NCBI RefSeq assembly: GCF_000204195.1
Contig: NZ_AFBG01000021.1
Coordinates: 434,001-498,000, forward strand
Length of the DNA stretch: 64,000 bases
Origin: Acidovorax radicis N35
Lineage (GTDB): Bacteria; Pseudomonadota; Gammaproteobacteria; Burkholderiales; Burkholderiaceae_C
Reading direction: 5' to 3'
Shown here: positions 24,469-32,253 of the stretch, piece after piece
Layout: each line of letters opens with the position of its first letter
Numbering within the stretch: position 1 is the stretch's first letter
The notes under the pieces: model-generated
Databases searched by the model: none
Told to the model about the DNA's origin: nothing
The model's input: the letters and a program-made list of their open reading frames with translations, nothing else
Translations under genes and position numbers: made by a program

Positions 24469-24996
24469 TCAGGCGGGGTCAAGCCCCATCGCCGTGCGGT
24501 ACGCCGCAATGCGCGGCAGCAAGGTCTGCCGGCGCGCCAGGCTGGCCGCTGGCCACAGGGCTTCACGATCGTAGTACTCCGCCACGGCCGGCGTGCCGGG
24601 CGGCAGCACCACCCACGGCTGTTTGGAGGCCGTGAAGATGTGCACATCGGGGGGCAGATGGTCGGGCGCATCGAGCGTGCCCACGCGCACAAAGGCCACC
24701 AGCGGCCCCGCACCCGCGTAGTGGCTCCACACCGCCACCTGGCAATGGGGGCAGCGCGCGACCTTCTGGCCAAAACCGCTTTCTGAAGGGGTGTCGATGA
24801 GTTCCACCGCACCCACCGTCGGCGTCACCCGGTCGGCTTCGATCATGGCGTTCAGCGCAAAGGAGGCCCCGCTTTCACGCTGGCACCAGCGGCAGTGGCA
24901 GCAGTGCACAAACAGCGGCGCGGTCTCCATGCGGTAGCGCACATGGCGGCAGGCGCAGCCTCCTTCCAGCGGGAACGCAAGGGTGGGGTGTGGCAT
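24469..24996 (-). CDS. GFA/CENP-V domain protein (glutathione-dependent formaldehyde-activating-like)
   Basis: The 175-residue protein has the zinc-binding cysteines of the GFA fold: GGCACRHVRYR, VHCCHCRWCQRESGASF, and a later CPHCQVAVW. The family binds zinc and is named after an enzyme thought to condense formaldehyde with glutathione, though many members do something else. It stands alone, convergent with the RNase H-like gene. Confidence 0.88.
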   Translation of the reverse strand: MPHPTLAFPLEGGCACRHVRYRMETAPLFVHCCHCRWCQRESGASFALNAMIEADRVTPTVGAVELIDTPSESGFGQKVARCPHCQVAVWSHYAGAGPLVAFVRVGTLDAPDHLPPDVHIFTASKQPWVVLPPGTPAVAEYYDREALWPAASLARRQTLLPRIAAYRTAMGLDPA

Positions 24997-25028
24997 GGTC
25001 GAAACGGCGTGTCAGTGAGGACGGGGTT

Positions 25029-26345
25029 TCATTCTGGCGAAACTGCAGCCGATCGGGCCAGCAGCAGGGCCTTTTCCTGGGCATTGCGCGTCAGGCCGGC
25101 GGCCCTTCCGAACTCCCCCCGGGCCTCAGCCTGGCGCCCGAGCTTGGCCAGCAGATCGCCACGCACGCTTGGCAGCCAGTGGTAATGGCGCAGGCTGGGT
25201 TCTGCGGCCAGTTCATCCACCAAGGCCAGCGCAGCTTCTGGCCCCAGGGCCATGCCCACCGCCACGGCACGGTTGAGCGCCACCACCGGGGACGGCGCCA
25301 CCTGCAGCAGCGCGTCATACAGTGCCACGATGTGGTGCCAGTCGGTGTCTTGTGCGCGGCGCGCGCGCGCATGGCAGGCGGCAATGGCGCCCTGCAGGGC
25401 ATACGGCCCCCAGGCGTGGCCAGCGCGCGCCAGCTGCTCCGCCTTGTCCAGCGCCGCCAAGCCCCGGCGCACCAGCAGCGGGTCCCAGCGCGCGCGGTCC
25501 TGGTCCATCAGCAGCACAGGCTGGCCTTGTGCGTTGGTGCGCGCAGGCAGGCGCGACGCCTGGATTTCCAGCAGCGCCACCAGCCCCTGCACTTCGGGCT
25601 CGTCGGGCACCAGGCTGGCCAGCACACGCACCAGGCGCTGCGCCTCGCCGCACAGCGCGGGCCGCATCCAGTCGTCGCCCGCCGTGGCTGCATAGCCTTC
25701 GTTGAAGATGAGGTAGATGACTTCGAGCACCGAGGCCAGGCGCGGCGTGCGCTCGGCCGCGCATGGCACCTCAAACGGGACTTGGGCGGCCGACAGGCTG
25801 CGCTTGGCGCGCACGATGCGCTGCGCGATGGTGGGCTCGGGCACGAGGAATGCCCGCGCGATCTCGACCGTGGTGAGGCCGCCCAGCAGCCGCAGCGTAA
25901 GCGCCACGCGCGCCTCGGTGGGCAGCACGGGGTGGCAGGCGGTGAAGATCAGCCGCAGCAGGTCGTCGCCAATGTCGTCCTGCTGTGCGTGCATGAGGGT
26001 GTCCACCACGTCGGGCGCGTACTGCGCTTCAAGCGCATCCAGGTCGTGGCCCAGCGCCTCGTTCTCGCGCGTGTGCAGGGCGTGCTGGCGCAGGTGGTCG
26101 ATGGCACGGCGCTTGGCCGTGGTCATGAGCCATGCCGCCGGGTTGGCAGGCAGGCCGGTAGTGGGCCAGTGCTCCAGCGCGGCCACCAGTGCGTCCTGCG
26201 CCAGCTCTTCGGCCCGGCCCACGTCCCGCGTCATGCGGGCCACGCTGGCGATGATGCGCGCCGCCTCGATGCGCCACACCGAATCGATGGTGCGGTGCAG
26301 GGCATCGGCGCTGGCATCGGCATCGGGACTGCAGGGGTTTTGCAT
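25029..26345 (-). CDS. ECF-type RNA polymerase sigma factor, ECF42-like with C-terminal TPR-like extension
   Basis: The 438-residue protein has sigma region 2 at ~15-90 (IIASVARMTRDVGRAEELAQDALVAALEHW, MTTAKRRAIDHLR) and region 4 at ~135-185 (LTLRLLGGLTTVEIARAFLVPEPTIAQRIVRAKRSL). A long helical extension of ~230 residues follows, with YLIFNEGYAA, RLLVRVLASL-type segments and ALLEIQASRLPAR, which is the DUF6596/TPR region. This architecture and the DGPF/YciI gene at the head of the operon are the marks of the ECF42 group, which has no anti-sigma partner; the C-terminal extension is thought to regulate activity. It is last in a four-gene operon. Confidence 0.9.
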   Translation of the reverse strand: MQNPCSPDADASADALHRTIDSVWRIEAARIIASVARMTRDVGRAEELAQDALVAALEHWPTTGLPANPAAWLMTTAKRRAIDHLRQHALHTRENEALGHDLDALEAQYAPDVVDTLMHAQQDDIGDDLLRLIFTACHPVLPTEARVALTLRLLGGLTTVEIARAFLVPEPTIAQRIVRAKRSLSAAQVPFEVPCAAERTPRLASVLEVIYLIFNEGYAATAGDDWMRPALCGEAQRLVRVLASLVPDEPEVQGLVALLEIQASRLPARTNAQGQPVLLMDQDRARWDPLLVRRGLAALDKAEQLARAGHAWGPYALQGAIAACHARARRAQDTDWHHIVALYDALLQVAPSPVVALNRAVAVGMALGPEAALALVDELAAEPSLRHYHWLPSVRGDLLAKLGRQAEARGEFGRAAGLTRNAQEKALLLARSAAVSPE

Positions 26346-26364
26346 TGGTGGCCTCGATGAACGC

Positions 26365-26772
26365 TCAGCCCAGCGCCTTGCTGGCATCCACCATGTGCAC
26401 GAACTCCCAGCTGTGGCCATCGAGGTCGTCAAAACTGCGCGAGTACATGAAGCCCAGGTCCTGCACCGGGCGCGGCGAGGTGCCGCCCGCCGCTACGGCC
26501 TTGGCAACGAGGGCGTCGACTTCTTCGCGGCTGTCGCACGAGAAGCACACCAGCACCTCGGACGTGGTGCGTGCGTCGGCGATCGTCTTGCTGGTGAAGG
26601 TCTGGTAGAAGTCCTTGACCAGCAGCATCACGTACAGGTTCTCGCCCACGACCAGGCAGGCGCCTTGTTCGTTGGTGAAATCGGGGTTGAACTCATAGCC
26701 CAGCGCGCGGAAGAACGCCTGCGCGCGGGCCATGTTTTCGATGGGCAGGTTCACGAAGATTTGCTTGTGCAT
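26365..26772 (-). CDS. VOC (glyoxalase/bleomycin-resistance fold) protein
   Basis: The 135-residue single-module VOC protein begins MHKQIFVNLPIENMARAQAFFRALGYEFNPDFTNE. LYVMLLVKDFYQTF and DLDGHSWEFVHMD-type strands complete the beta-alpha-beta-beta-beta repeat, and the Glu of HSWEF is the usual metal ligand. This is the group annotated as glyoxalase/bleomycin resistance, often co-encoded with DGPF proteins. An AGGAG site precedes the ATG. It lies 19 bases before the sigma factor gene. Confidence 0.88.
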   Translation of the reverse strand: MHKQIFVNLPIENMARAQAFFRALGYEFNPDFTNEQGACLVVGENLYVMLLVKDFYQTFTSKTIADARTTSEVLVCFSCDSREEVDALVAKAVAAGGTSPRPVQDLGFMYSRSFDDLDGHSWEFVHMVDASKALG

Positions 26773-26834
26773 GGGAGGCTCCTGAAGGGGTGAGAAGGTA
26801 AAGGGAAACAAGAGGTTTGGCAAAGGTGCGCTGT

Positions 26835-27371
26835 TCAGGCCGCCGGTTTTTGCGCCACGGCCTGCAGGTTGGTCAGGCCGTCCTCGAAGTCCTGCCCCAC
26901 CATGCGGTCCATGTTGAAGAACAGGTGCGCGATCTTGGCGAGGTAGGGCACAGGGCCCTGCATGGCCCAGGTGACGCGTGTGCCGCCCGCCCCTTCGGGC
27001 TTCAGCGTGAACTCGACCTGGTTGTGGGCTTCGAACGGGGCCACAAAGTCGAGCTTCATCGCAACCCGCGCAGGAGCCGTGGCGTCGACGATCTCCATGC
27101 TGCCGGTGCCTACCTTGTCGCCCTGCCACGCATAACGCGCGCCGGGGCCTGTGGTGGTGGCGCTGTACTGGCCCTTGGCCGCAGGGTCCTTGCGTTCATA
27201 CGGGTTCCAGGTGTTGAACTGGCGCAGGTCCTGGATAAGCCCGTACACACGTTCTGGCGGCGCGGGGATCACGCGGCTGCGCTCCACGCGGAAGGTGTCA
27301 GGGCGGGTGGCGGCGTAGGCCAGCAGCAGCGCAATGGCGGCGAGCAGCACGAGGGCGATGGTCTTGATCAT
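26835..27371 (-). CDS. SRPBCC-domain protein with N-terminal membrane anchor
   Basis: The 178-residue protein has an N-terminal hydrophobic helix (TIALVLLAAIALLLAYAA) followed by a START/SRPBCC ligand-binding domain: VERSRVIPAPPERVYGLIQDLRQFNTWNPYE, and a late GGTRVTWAMQGPVPYLAKIAHLFF. It probably sits on the periplasmic face and binds a hydrophobic ligand. It is the second gene of the ECF42-type operon. Confidence 0.87.
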   Translation of the reverse strand: MIKTIALVLLAAIALLLAYAATRPDTFRVERSRVIPAPPERVYGLIQDLRQFNTWNPYERKDPAAKGQYSATTTGPGARYAWQGDKVGTGSMEIVDATAPARVAMKLDFVAPFEAHNQVEFTLKPEGAGGTRVTWAMQGPVPYLAKIAHLFFNMDRMVGQDFEDGLTNLQAVAQKPAA

Positions 27372-27414
27372 GGTGTGGTCCTTGAAGAGGTTCTGAATAA
27401 AACGGGGTGCGACA

Positions 27415-27828
27415 TCAGCCGCGCAGGGCTTCCAGGTCGCGGAACTGCTCCACGCCGTCGATGCCCGCAAAGTCCTCCATCTCGAACAGCTGGCGCACTT
27501 CGATCTCGGTATCCAGCCCTTCGCCGCGTGGGTTGGGAAAACGGCGCGTCCATTCCAGTGCCTCATCGCGGCTGCGCACCTGGATCAGCGTGTAGCCCGC
27601 AATGAGTTCCTTGGTTTCGGTGAACGGCCCGTCGGTCACGGTGCGACTGCTGCCGCTGTAGCGCACGCGCCAGCCCTGTGCGCTGGGCTTGAGGCCGCTG
27701 CCGTCCAGCAACACGCCGGCATGGGCCAGTGCTTCGTGGTAGCGGGCCATCTCGGTCATGAGGGCCGCAGTGGGCATGCAGCCTTGTTCAGATTCCGTGG
27801 TGGCTTTGACGATGATCATGAATCGCAT
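27415..27828 (-). CDS. DGPF-domain (YciI-like) protein
   Basis: The 137-residue protein shows MRFMIIVKATTESEQG, the eponymous TDGPFTETKELIAGYTLIQV and DEALEWTRRFP, as in the DGPF/YCII family with a dimeric ferredoxin-like fold. These proteins are the standard partner of ECF42 sigma factors. It is the first gene of the operon, and the candidate sigma promoter is about 60 bases upstream of the ATG. Confidence 0.92.
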   Translation of the reverse strand: MRFMIIVKATTESEQGCMPTAALMTEMARYHEALAHAGVLLDGSGLKPSAQGWRVRYSGSSRTVTDGPFTETKELIAGYTLIQVRSRDEALEWTRRFPNPRGEGLDTEIEVRQLFEMEDFAGIDGVEQFRDLEALRG

Positions 27829-27889
27829 GGTGGTTCTCCTCGGGTTACCAGTGGCGGGCCATGGCGAAATCCGTGGCCTTCACCACCAC

Positions 27890-27916
27890 GACGAGCGAAC
27901 CTGCGGCAGATCGACA
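27890..27916 (-). promoter_or_regulatory. Candidate ECF42-type promoter
   Basis: On the minus strand TGTCGA (27916-27911) is followed after 17 bases by CGTC (27893-27890). From memory, ECF42 promoters combine TGTCGA at -35 with CGA/TC at -10. The position, 62 bases upstream of the DGPF gene, fits autoregulation of the operon. Recognition by this sigma factor is an inference. Confidence 0.5.
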
Positions 27917-28090
27917 TCTTGGGGACCGAATGAGGGTTTTTACTTAGAAAAAAGATGTCTGGCAGGCTGGAGAGGGTCGTCAAGGCCTCCGGTGAAGACC
28001 GCTGTGGCGTATCCGCCAAGCCGTGCAAATGGTTACCGGCCATCGCGATATGCCTCGGTAGGATGCCCCGCGAGGGACCCCGACCACACA

Positions 28091-31000
28091 ATGACCAGCC
28101 ACAACGACACCGAACCGACACCCCCCTGGCTGGCCAGCATCCCGCTCACGCCCAGCCACCAGACCCTGGCGCTGGTCATCGTCCATCCGGGCCGGGCCGT
28201 GGTGCCCCCCGAAGGACTGGCCGAGGTGCTGCGCTTCTGGGCTGACGGGCGTGGCGGCTGGATCGGCGCCGCCCGGGCCGCCAGCGGGCTGTGGGGCTAC
28301 ATCGATGGCGAAGGCCGGTGGCGTGTGCCGCCCACGCTGCAGAACGCGCGCAGTTTTTCCGAGGATGGGCTGGCGCGTTTTTGCGACGGCGGACGCTGGG
28401 GCTTCGTGGACCTGGCGGGAACGGTGGTCATTCCCCCCGCGTTCGACAACGCCCAGCCGTTTCGCAACGGTTTGTGTGCGGTGCAGATTGGCCAGGATGC
28501 CTGGCGCATCATTGACCGCGCGGGGCACACCACCGGTGACGAGGTGTTCCACGAGCTGAGCCCGTTTGGCGCCAACGGCCTGGCGCGCGCCACGCTGTGG
28601 AAGAAGGCGGGCAACCAGCGCACCCAGGGCTTCGTGGACCGCACGGGGCGCTGGGTGATCGAGCCACGCTTTCGCGAAGCGCGGCCCTTTGGCGAATCCA
28701 GCGCCACAGCCGCCTCGCTGGACGGCGACACTTACGGCCTCATCGACGCACAGGGCCGCTGGGTGCTGGAGCCCCGCTACCCGCGCATCGACGCCTTCAA
28801 CGCCGAGGGCCTGGCCTTCTTCGACGAACCCAACGCCTGGGACAACGGCCACGGCTACCTCAACGCGCGCGGCAAGGCGGTTGTGAAGGGCGGGCGCCAC
28901 CTCTCGCGGCGCATGGCCTGCGGCGTGGCCGCCAACAGCTATGACGGCACGGGCTTTCTCATGGCGGACGGCAAGCCCCTTGCGACGCCGCCCCTGAGCT
29001 ACGGAACGGACTTCTCCGCGGAAAGCGGCTACGCCGTGGTGCGCACCGCCGCCGCCGTGCGCAAGGGTGCGGCCGATGCCACGGCAGCCGCCCCGGCGCA
29101 CTGGGGGCTGCTGCACCCGGACGGCCGCTTCGTGCCCGCCCCCGACCACTTGCTGGAGCCGCTGACCGATGGCGAGGGCTGGCTGGTGGGACACCCGCCA
29201 GACACGCCGCTGGTGCCCTTTCTGACCCGCGACGGGCAGCTGGCTTTTATCGACGGCGAGGGCGCCGTCGCCTGGCGTGCGCACTACGACGGACAGCAGG
29301 TGGCCTTGCTAGACGCCGAGGGCACGCCCCTGTGGCGCAGCGGCGTGCGCGAGAACTGCTGGCCCCCGGTCCCGTTCTTCAACGCGCCGCTCACCGAGCA
29401 CCTGGAAAACCTGGAATCACTCGACGGCATCGTGCCGCTGGCCATGGACCTGCTGGCCGATGCCGAAGCCCGGCTGCACCGCTTGGCCGCAGGCGACGAA
29501 CTCGCGCCCGACGAACCCGCCGACGGCGAGGAGGATGACGACGACGAGGAGAAAGACCCCGACCAGATGCAGGCCGACCGCACCGTGGTCGTGCGGCGGG
29601 TCATGCGCGCTTACCTGAGCGAGTCGCACAACGGGCCCTACGAGTTTTTGTGCACCGACCTGAACCGCGCGGTGGACGAAGCCCGCTTGGCCATGGTGCA
29701 GCAGCTGACCGTGCGCTTTGGCGCTGCCGACCCCAACCCGGAGCACGCCGCACCTTGGCACCGACGGGGCGACTACACCCAGGCCTGGCCTGTGGCGCTG
29801 GCCAAGCCCCTGCCAGGCGACGGCGGAGCCCTGCACGAGGCGCGCGAGCAGTGGCTGACGCTGTACAAGCATTCGGATTCGGGCGACGGCGATGTGTGGT
29901 GGGAGCTGTGGCTCATGGCCGCGCCCAGCATCGACGCACTGCAACTGGCGCAGCGCACCCGCACGGCGGCCCCCGCCACGGCACCGCCCAGCGACGACGA
30001 CGAGCCTGAAGGTCCCGACAGCGATGGCCCGGCATTGCACAGCCAACCGCCCGATGACGCATCGGCCACGCACCCACCCCAGACCCGTGACGGGTGGCTG
30101 CAGGCTGTGCGCAGCGACCGCTACGCCATCGCCCATGTGCCTGCGCAGTGGCTGGACGATGCCATGGTGGACACCGCCCTGGCAGCGAAAGTGGCAGCGC
30201 TGGAATATGTGCCTCCGGCCTGGCAGACCCCCGCGCGGCTCGAAGCACTGGTGCGCCGGGGCCTGCGCGAGGCTGCCGACATCCCGCCCGAATGCATGAC
30301 CGCCGGAGCCCTGGCCCTGGCACGCAGCCTGTATGCCGGCCAGCCCGAATGGGACTGGCGCGACGAGCGCAACAGCCGCATTCCCACCACCTGGGACCAC
30401 AACAGCCTGTGCGACGTATGGGGCTGCCTGCTCACGCCAGAGCTGGCGCTCAAGGCCGTGCGGGCGCAGGCGCCGCTCAAGGACCTTGCGCACTGGCTGC
30501 GCACCGATGCGGTGGAGCAGGCGGCACTGCAAGCAGACATCTACAACATCAGCTACATCGACCCGCACAAGATCACACCCGCGCTGGCCGAGCGCGCGGT
30601 GCGGCACGACTATGGTTGCCTGATCGAGCACATCCCGGCCGGGATGCTCACCCCCGCGCTGTGCCTGGCCTCGGCGCGCGCCAACGGCCTATCGCTGGAC
30701 AAGATTCCACTGGCGCTGCGCAGCGTGGATGTGTGCGTGGCCGCACTGCACGACCGCTGGGACATGTTTCCCTCCGTGCCCGCTGCGCTGCGCGAGGAAG
30801 TCACCACCCGCCTCGTCGAGGACGACCTGGCCCAGGCCCACCGGGACGGCGAGCCCCGCGAGGGCAGCCACTGGCATGTGCAACGCGCCTGGGTGCGGCT
30901 GTGGGCGGGTGACCTTGAAGGCGCCATGGCCGACGCGCGCCTCAGCCTCGACCGCGTACGCCACGAAGAGCATCCGCGCTACATCCTGGCCAGCGTTTAC

Positions 31001-32050
31001 CGAGCGCTGGGCCGTACCGAGGAGGCCGCACTCGAAGCCTCTACGGTGTTGTCGCTGCAGTCCCCGTACACCGCGCAATGGGAGGATGCCGAGGACACCC
31101 GCTGGCTGCAAAGCCTGGCACAAACCCAGGCCCATGCAGCCGACGACGCCACGCTGATTGCACAGCTGCAGTCGCACCCGCGCACGCTGGCCGATGTGCC
31201 GCGTGAACGCATTACCCACGCCATGGTGGACGCCGCGCTGGCCGCCGATGAAGACACCGTGCGCTTTGTGCCCAAGCGGCTCATGACACCCGCACGCTAC
31301 GCCACCGCACTGCGGCAGGGTGTGAAAAGCTTTGCGCAAATACCGGCCCGGATGCTCAGCGAGGACGCCTGCATCGCCCACGTGCAGGACGGTGGCTGGC
31401 ACCTGGAGCAGGTGCCCGAGACCTTGCGCACCGTCGCTGTCTGTGCGCACGCGCTGCGCCGCAGCCCCAGCGCGCTGGAACACGTGCCCGAATCCCTGCG
31501 TGCACAGGCGCGCGAAGCGATGGCCCAGCTCCCCCCGGATGCGCAGGAAGAAGACCGGCCACGCGCGGGTGGCGACCTGGGCGACTGGTTGTCGCGGCGC
31601 GTGGTGGGCTCGGCCCTGCAAGGCCAGGACACCACGGCACGCAGGCTCCAGCACAAGGGATTTCTGGCAGCGTTTGTGATGCAGGCCGCACTGACCGCCA
31701 AGTCAGACACGCCCCCCACCCTCCGGGGGCTAGCGGGGTGGTTCGAGCAACGGCCGGTGCTGGCACTGGTGGCCCACCTGCTGCTGGGCCTCGCAGCCTT
31801 GGTGGGCCATGCGTTCGTCTCGGTCGCGGCCTGGCGGGCCGAAGGCCCGTGGATAGGGCTGGGCACCTTTGCACTGATGGGCTTTTCGGAGCTGTACTGG
31901 GCGTGGCGTTTTGTGGCTTCCAGCCCCTGGAGCCCTTGGCTCGCCATCACCGCGGCCCTGGTGGTGGTGTACGTGTTCGGCTGGCGCCGCCTGTACCGCC
32001 GCGTGGGGCAGGCATTTGCAGCCCGTGAGGGCTCTGCAGCCGCAGAGTAG
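28091..32050 (+). CDS. Large WG-repeat / DUF4116-like repeat protein with C-terminal membrane helices
   Basis: The protein has 1319 residues. Residues ~55-430 hold at least seven WG-type repeats (GLWGYIDGEGRWRVPP, RWGFVDLAGTVVIPPAF, QGFVDRTGRWVIEPRF, YGLIDAQGRWVLEPRY, LAFIDGEGAVAW). Next come an acidic linker (EEDDDDEEKD), an alpha/beta region and a second linker. About 500 residues of helical DUF4116-like repeats follow, each ending in a -VP- turn (AALEYVPPAWQTP, CLIEHIPAGML, HLEQVPETLRTVAVC, ALEHVPESLRAQ). The end has three membrane helices near 1220-1300. No enzyme motif is visible; it looks like a scaffold or recognition protein. It is divergent from the ECF operon and monocistronic. Confidence 0.85.
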   Translation: MTSHNDTEPTPPWLASIPLTPSHQTLALVIVHPGRAVVPPEGLAEVLRFWADGRGGWIGAARAASGLWGYIDGEGRWRVPPTLQNARSFSEDGLARFCDGGRWGFVDLAGTVVIPPAFDNAQPFRNGLCAVQIGQDAWRIIDRAGHTTGDEVFHELSPFGANGLARATLWKKAGNQRTQGFVDRTGRWVIEPRFREARPFGESSATAASLDGDTYGLIDAQGRWVLEPRYPRIDAFNAEGLAFFDEPNAWDNGHGYLNARGKAVVKGGRHLSRRMACGVAANSYDGTGFLMADGKPLATPPLSYGTDFSAESGYAVVRTAAAVRKGAADATAAAPAHWGLLHPDGRFVPAPDHLLEPLTDGEGWLVGHPPDTPLVPFLTRDGQLAFIDGEGAVAWRAHYDGQQVALLDAEGTPLWRSGVRENCWPPVPFFNAPLTEHLENLESLDGIVPLAMDLLADAEARLHRLAAGDELAPDEPADGEEDDDDEEKDPDQMQADRTVVVRRVMRAYLSESHNGPYEFLCTDLNRAVDEARLAMVQQLTVRFGAADPNPEHAAPWHRRGDYTQAWPVALAKPLPGDGGALHEAREQWLTLYKHSDSGDGDVWWELWLMAAPSIDALQLAQRTRTAAPATAPPSDDDEPEGPDSDGPALHSQPPDDASATHPPQTRDGWLQAVRSDRYAIAHVPAQWLDDAMVDTALAAKVAALEYVPPAWQTPARLEALVRRGLREAADIPPECMTAGALALARSLYAGQPEWDWRDERNSRIPTTWDHNSLCDVWGCLLTPELALKAVRAQAPLKDLAHWLRTDAVEQAALQADIYNISYIDPHKITPALAERAVRHDYGCLIEHIPAGMLTPALCLASARANGLSLDKIPLALRSVDVCVAALHDRWDMFPSVPAALREEVTTRLVEDDLAQAHRDGEPREGSHWHVQRAWVRLWAGDLEGAMADARLSLDRVRHEEHPRYILASVYRALGRTEEAALEASTVLSLQSPYTAQWEDAEDTRWLQSLAQTQAHAADDATLIAQLQSHPRTLADVPRERITHAMVDAALAADEDTVRFVPKRLMTPARYATALRQGVKSFAQIPARMLSEDACIAHVQDGGWHLEQVPETLRTVAVCAHALRRSPSALEHVPESLRAQAREAMAQLPPDAQEEDRPRAGGDLGDWLSRRVVGSALQGQDTTARRLQHKGFLAAFVMQAALTAKSDTPPTLRGLAGWFEQRPVLALVAHLLLGLAALVGHAFVSVAAWRAEGPWIGLGTFALMGFSELYWAWRFVASSPWSPWLAITAALVVVYVFGWRRLYRRVGQAFAAREGSAAAE

Positions 32051-32253
32051 GCGCAGGCCACTGAAAGGGGCACGGCACCGGGCAGGCAGCGCCCATCTTT
32101 TACATCTTCCCTAGGGTCATCACTGATCCCTAGAGGGCCTGTGGAAGCCCGGCGATTGATACACTTTGTAAACATTTCGCCCCACCGATTCACGAACCTC
32201 CAGAACGCCAGGGCCCGCATGCGCGGGCCCCCACCACAGCGGGTGCACAGCCC

